NCBI GenBank assembly: GCA_030530875.1
Contig: JAUMUD010000021.1
Span: 1-36,442 of the forward strand
From: Corynebacterium sp.
GTDB taxonomy: Bacteria; Actinomycetota; Actinomycetes; Mycobacteriales; Mycobacteriaceae
Direction: 5' to 3'
Length of the DNA: 36,442 bases
The translations under genes and the position numbers were made by a program. The notes under the pieces were generated by a model. The model saw only the letters and a list, made by a program, of their open reading frames with translations, was not told where the DNA came from and did not search any database. Below, piece by piece: positions 23,301-31,265 of the stretch (positions within the stretch are counted from its first letter, which is position 1; each line of letters begins with the position of its first letter).

Positions 23301-25694
23301 TTAATTTTCCTCTTTGTTATTTTCCTGCTTAGCGTCCTGCTCGCGCTTTTCTACCTCATCCCAGGAGTGCTCCGGCTGCTCATTTTCTGGCAGGCGGAAG
23401 CCAATCTCTTCCTGTGGCTGGGCGGCAGTTACGCCGGCGCCATCATTAAGACCACGGAATTCCTTGGTCTCCTTGTTGGCGTTGTTCTCGGCCTTATCCC
23501 AGTCAGCTGGTGGCGGAGTGCCATATGGATTATTGGACCAGGCGGAACCAGGACGGGAGCCATCCTTCTTCTTTGGTGGGCGTGGGACATCAGCAAAGTG
23601 GGAGCCGAAGCCGGACTTCGGTGCTTCCTTCTTATCCTTGTCCTCACGGTTACCGCCGAATGGGGTTGGGGTGATGCCCTTTTCCTCAAGTTCACGCTGG
23701 CGGGCCTCACGGGCCTTACGGGAGGCCTCAACCAGGGAGAAGCGCTTTGGTGGCTCCTCACCGCGCTCAATGGCGAGCTCGGTTGGGGTCTTCACTGGCT
23801 CATGGCCAGCCTGTGCTGGGAAGTAGCCGGTCTCATCCTCAAAGACTGGGATGCGGTCGCGCTGTGGCAGACCCTCAAAGAGTGCCTCAAGGTCAGGGCG
23901 ACGCAGGGTCTCCTTCTCCAGAAGCTTGGCAGCCAACTTATCCAGATACTCGCGGTTTTCTTCCAAAATGGAATAGGCCACGCGGTGCGCCTTATTAATT
24001 AGATAACGGGTAAGCTCATCAATCTTGGCAGCCACCTCAGGGCTGTAGTCAATCTGACCACCGCCACCACGGTTAGCAAAAACATCACCCTCGGTCTGGC
24101 CGTACTTGACGGTACCAAGCTGTGGGCTCATGCCATATTCAATAATCATGGCGCGGGCAATCTTGGTGGCCTGCTCAATATCATTAGAGGCACCAGTGGT
24201 TGGCTCACCAAAGACAAGCTCCTCGGCACTACGGCCACCCATGGCAAAGACCAACTGGGCAAAGAGCTCATTGCGGTTATACATGCCCTTGTCATTATCA
24301 TCCGCAGTCATGGCATGGCCACCGGTGCGGCCACGAGCAAGGATGGTCACCTTGTAGACTCGGCTAATATCCTTCATGGCCCAGGCGGCGATGGTATGGC
24401 CGGACTCATGGTAGGCCGTGATCTTCTTTTCCTTTTCAGAGATCACGGTGGAGGAACGACGAGGACCACCAATCACACGGTCGGTTGCCTCCTCAAGAGC
24501 ATCAGCAGTAATCACATTGCCACCGATACGGGCGGTCAGGAGCGCTGCCTCATTGAGAACATTCTGCAAATCCGCACCGGACATACCAGCAGTGCGCTTA
24601 GCCAAAGCCGATAGATCCACATCCTTGGCAAATGGCTTGCCCTTAGCATGAACCTTCAAGATAGCCTCGCGGCCCTTAAGGTCAGGGTTGGTCACAGGAA
24701 TCTGACGGTCAAAACGACCAGGACGCAGAAGGGCCGGGTCAAGAATATCTGGGCGGTTAGTAGCAGCCATGAGAATCACACCCTCACGGTCACCGAAGCC
24801 GTCCATTTCCACGAGCAGCTGGTTAAGTGTCTGCTCGCGCTCATCATGACCGCCACCCATGCCGGAGCCGCGCTGGCGACCAACAGCATCAATCTCGTCG
24901 ACAAAGATAATACATGGGGAGTTTTCCTTGGCCTGCTTGAACAAATCACGCACGCGGGAAGCACCCACACCGACGAACATCTCCACAAAGTCCGAACCGG
25001 AAATGGAGAAGAATGGGACACCGGCCTCACCAGCAACCGCGCGGGCAAGCAGGGTCTTACCGGTACCCGGAGGGCCATAGAGCAAAACACCACGTGGAAT
25101 CTTTGCGCCCAGAGCCTCATAGCGGGATGGGTCCTGGAGGAAGTCCTTGATTTCCTGAAGCTCATCCACGGCTTCCTCCGCGCCAGCAACATCGGCGAAG
25201 GTATTGGTTGGCATATCCTTGGTCAGTTCCTTAGCGCGGGAACCACCAAAGCCGAACATGCCCATGCCGCCACCCTGCATACGGCTGAAGAAGAAAATCA
25301 TCAGACCAAAGAGGATGACTATTGGCAGAATCATCTGCAGCATGGAGCCGAGGTAAGAATCCTGGGAGACCTTGGTTGTATATTCCTCGGCCCCGGAAGC
25401 CTGAACCTTGTTGAAAATATCAGCCGAGGTTCGGGCCGGATACTGGGTCTGAATTTCAGTGACCCCAGATTTACCATCTACATCAATGCCATCATTGAGT
25501 TCCAGACGAAGACGCTGCTCGCGGTCGTCGATCTGCACCTTTTTCACATTGTGGTTATCCAACTGTGTAATGGCCACCGAGGTGTCCACCTTACGATACC
25601 CACGGCTGTCATTATTAAAGGCCATGTAGCCGAAAATAATAATGCAGATAATGGCAGCGATGGCTCCCCACCGCAGATTTTTCTTAATATCCAT
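23301..25694 (-). CDS. ftsH: ATP-dependent zinc metalloprotease FtsH
   Basis: A 797-residue membrane-bound AAA protease. Two transmembrane helices (about 9-27 and 117-137) flank a short extracytoplasmic domain. The AAA domain has Walker A GPPGTGKT (207-214), Walker [11 protein letters not shown] and the SRH ([20 protein letters not shown]). The protease zinc motif is HESGH (429-433). From about residue 620 there is a long disordered, charged C-terminal tail rich in Lys/Glu/Pro, as in corynebacterial FtsH (longer than the 647 residues of E. coli). The ATG has only a weak GAAAG site, part of a tandem 10-base repeat (25693-25713). It lies 26 bases after hpt. Confidence 0.96.
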   Translation of the reverse strand: MDIKKNLRWGAIAAIICIIIFGYMAFNNDSRGYRKVDTSVAITQLDNHNVKKVQIDDREQRLRLELNDGIDVDGKSGVTEIQTQYPARTSADIFNKVQASGAEEYTTKVSQDSYLGSMLQMILPIVILFGLMIFFFSRMQGGGMGMFGFGGSRAKELTKDMPTNTFADVAGAEEAVDELQEIKDFLQDPSRYEALGAKIPRGVLLYGPPGTGKTLLARAVAGEAGVPFFSISGSDFVEMFVGVGASRVRDLFKQAKENSPCIIFVDEIDAVGRQRGSGMGGGHDEREQTLNQLLVEMDGFGDREGVILMAATNRPDILDPALLRPGRFDRQIPVTNPDLKGREAILKVHAKGKPFAKDVDLSALAKRTAGMSGADLQNVLNEAALLTARIGGNVITADALEEATDRVIGGPRRSSTVISEKEKKITAYHESGHTIAAWAMKDISRVYKVTILARGRTGGHAMTADDNDKGMYNRNELFAQLVFAMGGRSAEELVFGEPTTGASNDIEQATKIARAMIIEYGMSPQLGTVKYGQTEGDVFANRGGGGQIDYSPEVAAKIDELTRYLINKAHRVAYSILEENREYLDKLAAKLLEKETLRRPDLEALFEGLPQRDRIPVFEDETGYFPAQAGHEPVKTPTELAIERGEEPPKRFSLVEASRKAREARQRELEEKGITPTPFGGNREDKDKKEAPKSGFGSHFADVPRPPKKKDGSRPGSAWSNNPYGTPPPADWDKAENNANKETKEFRGLNDGAGVTAAQPQEEIGFRLPENEQPEHSWDEVEKREQDAKQENNKEEN

Positions 25695-25720
25695 GTACTT
25701 TCTATGTACTTTCCGAAAAC

Positions 25721-26305
25721 TTACTGTTCGTAAACACTAGGCTTGAGCGTAGCCACATATGGCAGATCACGGTAGCGCTCAGCATAGTCCAGGCCATAGC
25801 CCACAACGAACTCATTAGGGATATCAAAGCCGACACCAAGAAGGTCAAGCTTATTCTTCACAGCCTCAGGCTTGCGCAGAAGAGTGACAATTTCCAGGGA
25901 CTTTGGTCCACGGTTCTTCAGGTTCTTGACCAGCCAGGACAGGGTCAAACCGGAGTCAATAATATCCTCCACGATGACCACATTGCGGCCCTTAATATCA
26001 CGGTCAAGATCCTTGAGGATTCGTACCACACCGGAGGAACTCGTGGCATTGCCATAGGAGGACACAGCCATGAATTCCATCTGGGTTGGAATATCCAGTG
26101 CACGGGCAAAGTCAGTAATGAAATAAACAGCGCCCTTAAGCACACAAAGAAGAATCAAATCTTCATCCTCGCCGGCATACTTGTCCTCGACAATCTTTGC
26201 CAGCTCCTTAATGCGATTTTCAATATCCTCCTTGGATACCAAGACGTGCTTAATATCGTCCTTATAGCAGCCATCAGGGATATCAGTCTGGGGCTCGCGA
26301 ATCAT
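25721..26305 (-). CDS. hpt: Hypoxanthine (guanine) phosphoribosyltransferase
   Basis: A 194-residue purine-salvage enzyme that makes IMP or GMP from hypoxanthine or guanine and PRPP. The PRPP-binding motif [14 protein letters not shown] is at 109-122. [15 protein letters not shown] (54-68), [11 protein letters not shown] with the flexible-loop Ser-Tyr, and [21 protein letters not shown] are all typical. The ATG overlaps the tilS stop by four bases (ATGA), and AAGGGCGA at the end of tilS serves as the ribosome site. The order tilS-hpt-ftsH is widely conserved. Confidence 0.95.
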   Translation of the reverse strand: MIREPQTDIPDGCYKDDIKHVLVSKEDIENRIKELAKIVEDKYAGEDEDLILLCVLKGAVYFITDFARALDIPTQMEFMAVSSYGNATSSSGVVRILKDLDRDIKGRNVVIVEDIIDSGLTLSWLVKNLKNRGPKSLEIVTLLRKPEAVKNKLDLLGVGFDIPNEFVVGYGLDYAERYRDLPYVATLKPSVYEQ

Positions 26306-27381
26306 TCGCCCTTGTCCTTTTCTTCTCGAATTGCCAGAGTACCTTCTATCCTACCGACCACGCGCCCCGTTTTACCAACGCGCACAGCCCCTTGTCCATG
26401 CCACGAAGACACCAAGGCTTCTACCTGCCTAAGTACTGCGCCATTGAGTCTCACTCCTTCGCTTTCTAACCAGAGGGCTATAACTTCTAAACGAATGGGA
26501 GGCTCTAAAAGTTCCAAGGCTGAAATCGGCAGAGCGCAATTGCTGGTAGGAGCTGGGGTTTGTCCTTCAACAGAGCGCTCTTCCTCAGTAAAGATTCCGA
26601 TGCCTGAGACAGAGGAAGCCTTAGTGGCGTAGCGACGAAGAAAAAGCACCGCTTGGTCATGGATCAGGCCTTGGGCTTCCACAATATTATTTCCCGCATG
26701 GGCAAGATTCTTGGTGGCTGCGGGGCCAGCAATATCGGCAAGCAGGGGTAACACTTCATGGCGAATGCGCACGCGGGTAAAACGAGGGTCAAAATTGGCG
26801 GGGTCCTGCCAGGGCTCCCAGCCAAGCTCGCGACAGACACCGGCGGTTTCTTCACGCCCGATTCCCAGTAATGGGCGGAAGACGGTTACTCCCTCAACGA
26901 CACTGCGTGGGTGCAGGCCCTGCATATGACCACGAAGCAAATGCATGAGGAGAGTCTCTGCGGCATCATCGCGGGTGTGTGCTAGAAGAATTTTGTCTGT
27001 ATATTTTCCAAATGCCTGGTAGCGGGCAATTCGTGCTTGGGCTTCAAGATTGCCCGGCGCGACAGTGACAGGAATGATAGTGGCTTTAACCCCGATGCTG
27101 CGTGCGAGCGCCGCGGTCTTTTCGGCTACTTCCCCACTGCCCTTCTGAAGCTGATGATCCACAATCAGCGCATGAACATTCGGGTACTCCACTGCAAGGG
27201 CACCAAGCAAAGCTAAAGAATCCGCTCCCCCGCTGAGGCCGAGGAATATTTCTTCCTGCGGAAGGAAATCTGCATCTCGATCGACGCCTTGATTGCCGAT
27301 GAAGCCTTGCTTTAGAAAGGTGCGCACGCAGTGCCGCGCCTTTATAAAGCAAGGACTTTTGCGCGGCCAGAAGGGTTCCAT
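26302..27381 (-). CDS. tilS: tRNA(Ile)-lysidine synthase
   Basis: A 359-residue enzyme that attaches lysine to C34 of tRNA-Ile2, so that it reads AUA and not AUG. The PP-loop ATPase motif SGGADS is at 50-55. [42 protein letters not shown] and the C-terminal TilS-type domain ([18 protein letters not shown] onward) are present. The usual actinobacterial start [10 protein letters not shown] is kept. It begins two bases after the dacB stop and overlaps hpt by four bases. Confidence 0.93.
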   Translation of the reverse strand: MEPFWPRKSPCFIKARHCVRTFLKQGFIGNQGVDRDADFLPQEEIFLGLSGGADSLALLGALAVEYPNVHALIVDHQLQKGSGEVAEKTAALARSIGVKATIIPVTVAPGNLEAQARIARYQAFGKYTDKILLAHTRDDAAETLLMHLLRGHMQGLHPRSVVEGVTVFRPLLGIGREETAGVCRELGWEPWQDPANFDPRFTRVRIRHEVLPLLADIAGPAATKNLAHAGNNIVEAQGLIHDQAVLFLRRYATKASSVSGIGIFTEEERSVEGQTPAPTSNCALPISALELLEPPIRLEVIALWLESEGVRLNGAVLRQVEALVSSWHGQGAVRVGKTGRVVGRIEGTLAIREEKDKGE

Positions 27382-27383
27382 TG

Positions 27384-28691
27384 CTAGCCCTGGGTGCGCA
27401 GGGTGGTGGAAATCTGGTCAAGGATTGGGCGGGCCACGGCGGAGTCATTCTCATTGGAGATGAGCGCGAAGCTAAAGACTGTGCCGCTTTGACCAGTAAC
27501 TACGCCGGCCAGCGCATTAGTGGCATCCAAGGTGCCAGTTTTGGCACGGACCCAGCCGCGACCTGCGGAGTCGTCGAAACGCGTAAGAAGGGTGCCAGTG
27601 GCGCCGGCGACTGGGAGCACATCGAGCAATTCGCGGACCTGGTTGCCGGCAGGGGTATTTTCAGCCGCGCGGGCAAGGAGCCCCGCAAGAACTGATGGTG
27701 GGATGCGGTCGGCGGTGGAGAGACCGCAGACATCATGAAGGACCAGGCCATCCACATTAAAGCCCTTTTCGCGCAGGGTGCCCAGTACCGCATCAATAGC
27801 GGTGGTTTCATTGCCCTTTTGGGCGCGGTGGGTGGCGACCTCACGGCCGATGGCCTCCGCCATGATGTTATCGGACTCAAGCATCATTTCCCGCAGGCGC
27901 TTATAGAGCGGCTCCGAATTAATGCTGGTAGTTGGGGTTGTGGCGCTAATATCCTGCGGGACGGTGCCGGATTCCACATCCGCAATACCCAGGCGCTGTC
28001 CCAGGGCCGTGGCCACATCCAGCGATGGTGTGGTGGATCGTGGAAGATCCCCGGTGGTGCCACCAATGCGCGCCCCGTAAAGCATGGCTGGTTCCATATT
28101 GGTAATAAAACCACCGGCAATATCATCAGGATCCCAACCATCGGCCCAGGCGGGCTGGCCCCAAATGCTTGTATCAATAATGATGCTACGCAGGGTGCCT
28201 GGGTTGGTATTTTTAATGGCAGTGGCTGCGGCATCGAGCTGCTCATTAGTAATATTCACATCGCCCGCGGCGCGAATATAGACCGTGTCATCATGGACAT
28301 AAATCGGGGTGGAAATAACATCCTGCGCGCCGAGCTCGGAAAGAGCCGCGGTGGCGGTAAGAAGTTTGGTTACGGATGCCGGGCGCAAAAGCGCATCCGC
28401 ATTGTGCTGCCAAACCACCTGGCCCGTATTGGTATCAATGACCTGCGCGCCAAAATTACCCAAGGCCGGGTTGGAAGCCAGCTGGTCCAGGGCCGCGGTG
28501 AGCGCTGCCCCATCATAGGTGGTGGCCTGGGCGGGATTAAGCAAGGTGCTTGCTGGGGCTGCCACTGCTGCCGGTGGGTCCACAATCATTGAATCGCGGG
28601 AACCATCCGTCATCACTGCGTAGCCTGCCACGCCGCCCACACCAAGGGCGACAATAATGACACCAGCAGTCCATACCTTCGCTTTAGCCAT
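27384..28691 (-). CDS. dacB: D-alanyl-D-alanine carboxypeptidase/endopeptidase (PBP4 family, peptidase S13)
   Basis: A 435-residue secreted low-mass penicillin-binding protein that trims peptidoglycan peptides. Residues 1-25 are a signal anchor (VWTAGVIIVALGVGGVAGYAV). The three catalytic motifs are in order: SVTK (106-109), SDN (about 271, LESDNIMAEAIGREV) and KTG (384-386). An insert between the first two motifs, as in S13 enzymes, is present. Same position as Rv3627c. It is the first gene of the 12-gene minus-strand run. The ATG has TATTCT seven bases ahead and no good Shine-Dalgarno, so the operon mRNA may start at the dacB ATG. Confidence 0.92.
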   Translation of the reverse strand: MAKAKVWTAGVIIVALGVGGVAGYAVMTDGSRDSMIVDPPAAVAAPASTLLNPAQATTYDGAALTAALDQLASNPALGNFGAQVIDTNTGQVVWQHNADALLRPASVTKLLTATAALSELGAQDVISTPIYVHDDTVYIRAAGDVNITNEQLDAAATAIKNTNPGTLRSIIIDTSIWGQPAWADGWDPDDIAGGFITNMEPAMLYGARIGGTTGDLPRSTTPSLDVATALGQRLGIADVESGTVPQDISATTPTTSINSEPLYKRLREMMLESDNIMAEAIGREVATHRAQKGNETTAIDAVLGTLREKGFNVDGLVLHDVCGLSTADRIPPSVLAGLLARAAENTPAGNQVRELLDVLPVAGATGTLLTRFDDSAGRGWVRAKTGTLDATNALAGVVTGQSGTVFSFALISNENDSAVARPILDQISTTLRTQG

Positions 28692-28698
28692 AGGAAAC

Positions 28699-28704
28699 AG
28701 AATA
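28699..28704 (-). promoter_or_regulatory. -10 of the dacB-fol operon, leaderless
   Basis: Minus-strand TATTCT ends seven bases before the dacB ATG. It is the only visible promoter-like hexamer just ahead of the 10.4-kb gene run. The fourth base departs from TANANT, hence moderate confidence. Confidence 0.4.
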
Positions 28705-28871
28705 ACAGCACCACCACGGATCAGCTAGCATCACTCCCAGCAATGAGCCAATATTCCGAATTAGCTGTCGAGAATCAGAATTTTCGCGCCGATTCTTCAC
28801 CGTGGAAAATAATCTATGCAAAACGCAACAACCTGCGCATTGTGCAGTTTCTCACATTATATTGAAATCAC

Positions 28872-28901
28872 TTGCGGGACGGAATTCTGAAATTTTATAA
28901 T
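28872..28901 (+). promoter_or_regulatory. Sigma-A promoter upstream of the small membrane gene
   Basis: TTGCGG (28872-28877) is followed after 18 bases by a perfect TATAAT (28896-28901). Transcription would start near 28908, leaving a leader of about 130 bases before the gene at 29041. Confidence 0.65.
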
Positions 28902-28951
28902 TAGCTTAACTCTTATCGAGGGATAACACGGGAACCGGTTGTATACCATGC

Positions 28952-29041
28952 ATGAGCAAGCTCTTGTTCAGGCGGTATCGGCCACTTTTGAACACATCGC
29001 TCCAGCTACCCCGTAGCTTTTACTCGAAAGGAGGCTCATAA
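28952..29041 (+). CDS. Possible 29-residue leader ORF coupled to the next gene
   Basis: The frame reads MSKLLFRRYRPLLNTSLQLP and ends in SFYSKGGS. Its TAA shares an A with the ATG at 29041 (TAATG), and the strong AAAGGAGG of the next gene lies in its last codons. Against it: no Shine-Dalgarno before its ATG, an Arg/Leu-rich product without family features, and a competing 22-codon frame (28948-29016) in another phase. Either could be translated from the promoter at 28872, or neither. Confidence 0.22.
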   Translation: MSKLLFRRYRPLLNTSLQLPRSFYSKGGS

Positions 29042-29370
29042 TGAGTACTCTGAAGCATTCTCTCTTTGAGACCAAGCGCCCGCTATTAGGCAATTTGGCG
29101 CCATCCCTCCTGGTACCAACCTGGGTCTATGTTGTCTTCATGGCCTGCGTCCTGGCTGCTATTAACATCGCATTCTGGCACCGTCAGGGATTCCCACTCT
29201 GGGCATTCTTCCCTACCGCTGCTGTCTTCACAGTGGCCATGGGATTGATGACCCCATATATCGCCCCTAATGGCACCCCGGATGCTAATTCAACAAAGCG
29301 CGCATTGACAATCGGCTCCATCGGCCTGCTTATTATCATTGCCCTCTTTGCATGGATCTGGATGTTCTAA
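29041..29370 (+). CDS. Small membrane protein, paralogue of the next gene
   Basis: A 109-residue protein with three transmembrane helices (about 25-46, 52-70 and 90-108). It begins MSTLKHSLFETKRPLLGNLAPSLLVPTWVYV and has the loop TPYIAPNGTPDANSTKRALTIG. The gene at 29480 shares the pattern (LITAKRPLFGTTVPNLV; SPDGELGGDAAKRAM), so the two are diverged tandem duplicates. AAAGGAGG lies seven bases before the ATG, an unusually strong ribosome site for this window. The function is unknown; no known family recognised. Confidence 0.72.
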   Translation: MSTLKHSLFETKRPLLGNLAPSLLVPTWVYVVFMACVLAAINIAFWHRQGFPLWAFFPTAAVFTVAMGLMTPYIAPNGTPDANSTKRALTIGSIGLLIIIALFAWIWMF

Positions 29371-29386
29371 GACCTGAGGTTAATCT

Positions 29387-29420
29387 AGGGAGCACGAGCT
29401 ATGCTTGTGCTCCCTTTTTC
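29387..29420 (+). terminator. Terminator between the two small membrane genes
   Basis: AGGGAGCAC (29387-29395) pairs with GTGCTCCCT (29407-29415), with an inner AGC/GCT pair set, and is followed by TTTTTC. It means the paralogue at 29480 needs its own promoter. Confidence 0.92.
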
Positions 29421-29433
29421 TGCGGCTTAGCCC

Positions 29434-29439
29434 TAGAAT
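29434..29439 (+). promoter_or_regulatory. -10 of the second small membrane gene
   Basis: TAGAAT fits TANANT and lies 40 bases before the ATG at 29480, just after the terminator. No clear -35 hexamer is seen. Confidence 0.38.
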
Positions 29440-29479
29440 GAGAGCGAAAGCAATTAGCCAACCCCCGAAAGGACAGCCC

Positions 29480-29794
29480 ATGGCTGATATTAAGAAGGCG
29501 CTGATTACTGCCAAGCGCCCGCTCTTTGGCACCACTGTGCCAAACCTGGTCGCCCTTGCCATCAATGCCGTCATTCTTGCCGCGATTCTTACCGGTTTCT
29601 TCTACCTTAAGGGCATTAGCCTGCTGGGATTCATCCCGGCCTTTATTGTGATTTTCATCCTGATGTGCCTTCAGTCCCTCTATATCAGCCCTGATGGTGA
29701 ACTGGGCGGGGATGCAGCCAAGCGCGCAATGCGGGCCACGCTCTTCGGCCTGGCGGTCTTCATTATTGCCGTTATTGTTGTTCTCGTACTCTAA
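29480..29794 (+). CDS. Small membrane protein, paralogue of the preceding gene
   Basis: A 104-residue protein with three transmembrane helices (about 22-42, 47-66 and 83-104). The start is ATG 29480 with AAAGGA six bases upstream; an earlier ATG in the same frame lacks a ribosome site and adds an uncharacteristic basic tail. It shares the layout of its neighbour: a KRP(L)xG N-terminus, a helix pair, the SPDGELGGDAAKRAM loop and a final helix ending at the C-terminus. The function is unknown. It ends 27 bases before ppa, which has its own -10. Confidence 0.72.
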   Translation: MADIKKALITAKRPLFGTTVPNLVALAINAVILAAILTGFFYLKGISLLGFIPAFIVIFILMCLQSLYISPDGELGGDAAKRAMRATLFGLAVFIIAVIVVLVL

Positions 29795-29808
29795 GTGCAT
29801 TTATTGGA

Positions 29809-29814
29809 TATAAT
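29809..29814 (+). promoter_or_regulatory. -10 of ppa, leaderless
   Basis: A perfect TATAAT ends seven bases before the ppa ATG at 29822. No Shine-Dalgarno is present, so this is the clearest leaderless start in the window. Confidence 0.65.
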
Positions 29815-29821
29815 TGGCCTT

Positions 29822-30295
29822 ATGTCTATTGAAGTCACCATTGAGATCCCTAAGGGCTCCCGCAATAAGTACGAAGTTGACCACGAGTCCGGCAAGGTCT
29901 ACCTTGACCGTTACCTCTTCACCCCAATGGCTTATCCATTGGACTATGGCTTCGTGCCAGAGACCCTCGGCGAGGACGGCGATCCATTGGATGCCCTCGT
30001 AATTCTTCCTGAGCCAGTGTTCCCAGGCGTTGTTGTTAAGGCTCGCCCAGTCGGCGTCTTCAAGATGACCGATGAGGCTGGCGGCGATGACAAGCTGCTC
30101 TGCGTCATTGATGATGTTCGCTGGGATCACATCAAGGATATTGAGGATGTTAACTCCTTCCTCAAGGATGAGGTTGAGCACTTCTTCGTCCACTATAAGG
30201 ACCTGGAGCCAAATAAGGAAGTTACCGGTTCCGGTTGGGGCAATAAGGCTGAGGCCGAGAAGATTCTCGAAGAGGCCATCGCCCGCTTCAAGTAA
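29822..30295 (+). CDS. ppa: Inorganic pyrophosphatase
   Basis: A 157-residue family I (soluble) pyrophosphatase that hydrolyses PPi to phosphate and pulls biosynthetic reactions forward. Residues [20 protein letters not shown] start the protein. The metal site is complete: [24 protein letters not shown] (signature D-x-D-P-x-D) and the later [17 protein letters not shown] 29822 gives the conserved N-terminus; upstream frame is read-through of the intergenic region. Position next to dacB matches Rv3628. It ends at a strong terminator. Confidence 0.95.
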   Translation: MSIEVTIEIPKGSRNKYEVDHESGKVYLDRYLFTPMAYPLDYGFVPETLGEDGDPLDALVILPEPVFPGVVVKARPVGVFKMTDEAGGDDKLLCVIDDVRWDHIKDIEDVNSFLKDEVEHFFVHYKDLEPNKEVTGSGWGNKAEAEKILEEAIARFK

Positions 30296-30302
30296 GCACC
30301 TC

Positions 30303-30334
30303 AAAGCTCCGCTTCGGCGGAGCTTTCTTCGTCT
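30303..30334 (+). terminator. Terminator after ppa
   Basis: AAAGCTCCGC (30303-30312) and GCGGAGCTTT (30317-30326) pair perfectly around a stable TTCG tetraloop, followed by CTTCGTCTT. Confidence 0.88.
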
Positions 30335-30354
30335 TAACTACAGGAAGGAAAATC

Positions 30355-30642
30355 ATGCGTGAGGTTCAACCAAGCCAGGTCCCTGCCGGCGCCACCATCA
30401 TTGATGTCCGTGAGCCCGCCGAATATGAGGAGGTTCATGCTACCGGCGCCGAACTCATCCCTCTTGGCACTCTGACCGATAATCTCGACCGTTTCAATAC
30501 TGATACCGAGTATTACGTAATTTGCCGTAGCGGTGCGCGTAGCGCCAAGGCCGTGGAATTCCTAGAAAGCCATGGCATTTCTGCTACCAATATTGCCGGC
30601 GGTACCCTTGGCTGGGTAGCGGCTGAACTCCCCCACTCCTAA
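30355..30642 (+). CDS. Single-domain rhodanese-like protein
   Basis: A 95-residue cytoplasmic rhodanese domain (sulfurtransferase type). It has IIDVREPAEYEEVHATGAELIPLG at the N-terminus and the active-site loop ICRSGARSAKAVEFL with catalytic Cys59 (approximate). The C-terminus has the NIAGGTLGW motif. The start is ATG with AGGAAGGAAAATC upstream. A small domain like this usually carries sulfane sulfur, but the acceptor is unknown. The MarR gene follows 16 bases later with its own -10. Confidence 0.88.
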   Translation: MREVQPSQVPAGATIIDVREPAEYEEVHATGAELIPLGTLTDNLDRFNTDTEYYVICRSGARSAKAVEFLESHGISATNIAGGTLGWVAAELPHS

Positions 30643-30645
30643 TGA

Positions 30646-30651
30646 TAGAAT
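30646..30651 (+). promoter_or_regulatory. -10 of the MarR gene, leaderless
   Basis: TAGAAT fits TANANT, begins a few bases after the rhodanese stop codon and ends seven bases before the ATG at 30659. No Shine-Dalgarno is present. Confidence 0.5.
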
Positions 30652-30658
30652 TCTAAAT

Positions 30659-31108
30659 ATGCCTCATCCGGATTTACCTACACAGCTGCTGGAATCCCCC
30701 TCTTTCCAGCTTGAGCGCCTTCGCCGCCGCACCAAGGACATGGTCAACAGTGCTCTGTCTAAGCAGGAGACCTCCCTGCGCGAATACTGGTGCCTCACCT
30801 GCGTAGTGGACCGCGATGGCACGAGCCAGAATACTCTCTGCGAATTGCTCGCTGTGGATGCCTCCGATATGGTGAGGCTTGTCGATGCCCTCGAACGCCG
30901 CGGCTGGGTCAAGCGCGAACGCGACCCCAAGGACCGCCGCCGCCAGATTGTCACCCCAACCAAGAAGGGCAAGCTCGCCCAGAAGAAGCTTGCGGACCTT
31001 GTAGAGAAGGCCGAGGATGAGGCCCTGGACGAGTCCACGAACAAGCAGCTCAAGCACCTGCGCAAGCTCGCCAAGGCCATTATCGCCATCGAAGAGGTAG
31101 AGTCCTAA
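30659..31108 (+). CDS. MarR-family transcriptional regulator
   Basis: A 149-residue winged-helix regulator. Helices about 15-40 are followed by the recognition region TSQNTLCELLAVDASDMVRLVDALERRGWV (55-85) and the wing KRERDPKDRRRQIVTPTKKG (86-105), with the conserved D-x-R-D/K-R-R. A long C-terminal dimer helix ends AKAIIAIEEVES. The ligand and targets are unknown. The stop codon lies inside the 12-bp inverted repeat at 31105-31135. MarR proteins often regulate neighbours; here the rhodanese gene and the surface gene across the terminator are the nearest. Confidence 0.88.
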   Translation: MPHPDLPTQLLESPSFQLERLRRRTKDMVNSALSKQETSLREYWCLTCVVDRDGTSQNTLCELLAVDASDMVRLVDALERRGWVKRERDPKDRRRQIVTPTKKGKLAQKKLADLVEKAEDEALDESTNKQLKHLRKLAKAIIAIEEVES

Positions 31109-31135
31109 AGAAACTTGCTTCGTAAGTTTCTTTAG
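31105..31135. repeat. 12-bp inverted repeat over the MarR stop codon
   Basis: CTAAAGAAACTT (31105-31116) and AAGTTTCTTTAG (31124-31135) are perfect arms with a 7-base loop. The left arm contains the stop codon. There is no T-run afterwards, so it may be an mRNA 3' stabiliser or a protein site, not a terminator. Confidence 0.85.
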
Positions 31136-31182
31136 AGTGGGGTCCGTTCTTGGCAGCCAACTTCACACTAAGAGCACAAAGA

Positions 31183-31218
31183 AGGAGGCCGGTTCATTTT
31201 GAACCGACCTCCTTTTTC
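31183..31218. terminator. Bidirectional terminator between the MarR gene and the large surface gene
   Basis: AGGAGGCCGGTTC (31183-31195) pairs with GAACCGACCTCCT (31201-31213), with one mismatch that is a G-U pair in the minus-strand RNA. TTTTT follows on the plus strand. It can stop the MarR transcript and, in the other direction, the surface-protein transcript. Confidence 0.88.
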
Positions 31219-31234
31219 GTATTCAAATCTCGAG

Positions 31235-31257
31235 GTTGCGGATTCTAAATCCGCAAC
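31235..31257. repeat. Hairpin just after the large surface gene
   Basis: GTTGCGGATT (31235-31244) and AATCCGCAAC (31248-31257) pair perfectly around a 3-base loop. It starts nine bases after the minus-strand stop codon at 31266. There is no T-run, so it may protect the mRNA 3' end ahead of the terminator at 31183-31218. Confidence 0.85.
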
Positions 31258-31265
31258 TAGCAGAT

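Larger units (their letters stand above)
28692..29040. other. 349-bp divergent intergenic region dacB / small membrane gene
   Basis: It holds the dacB -10 (28699-28704), a sigma-A promoter for the plus strand (28872-28901), a candidate leader hairpin (28943-28978) and two short reading frames (28948-29016 and 28952-29041). A loose inverted repeat, AGAATC/GATTCT (28771-28776 and 28791-28796), lies between the promoters. I see no tRNA, insertion sequence or larger gene. Confidence 0.6.

Noticed and set aside
24648-25733. A 361-codon open frame on the plus strand
   Set aside because: Antisense to ftsH, with no recognisable domain or start signal.
28948-29016. A 22-codon frame (MHEQALVQAVSATFEHIAPA...) as a leader peptide gene
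   Set aside because: It has no ribosome site and no run of regulatory codons. It is kept only as part of the leader finding.
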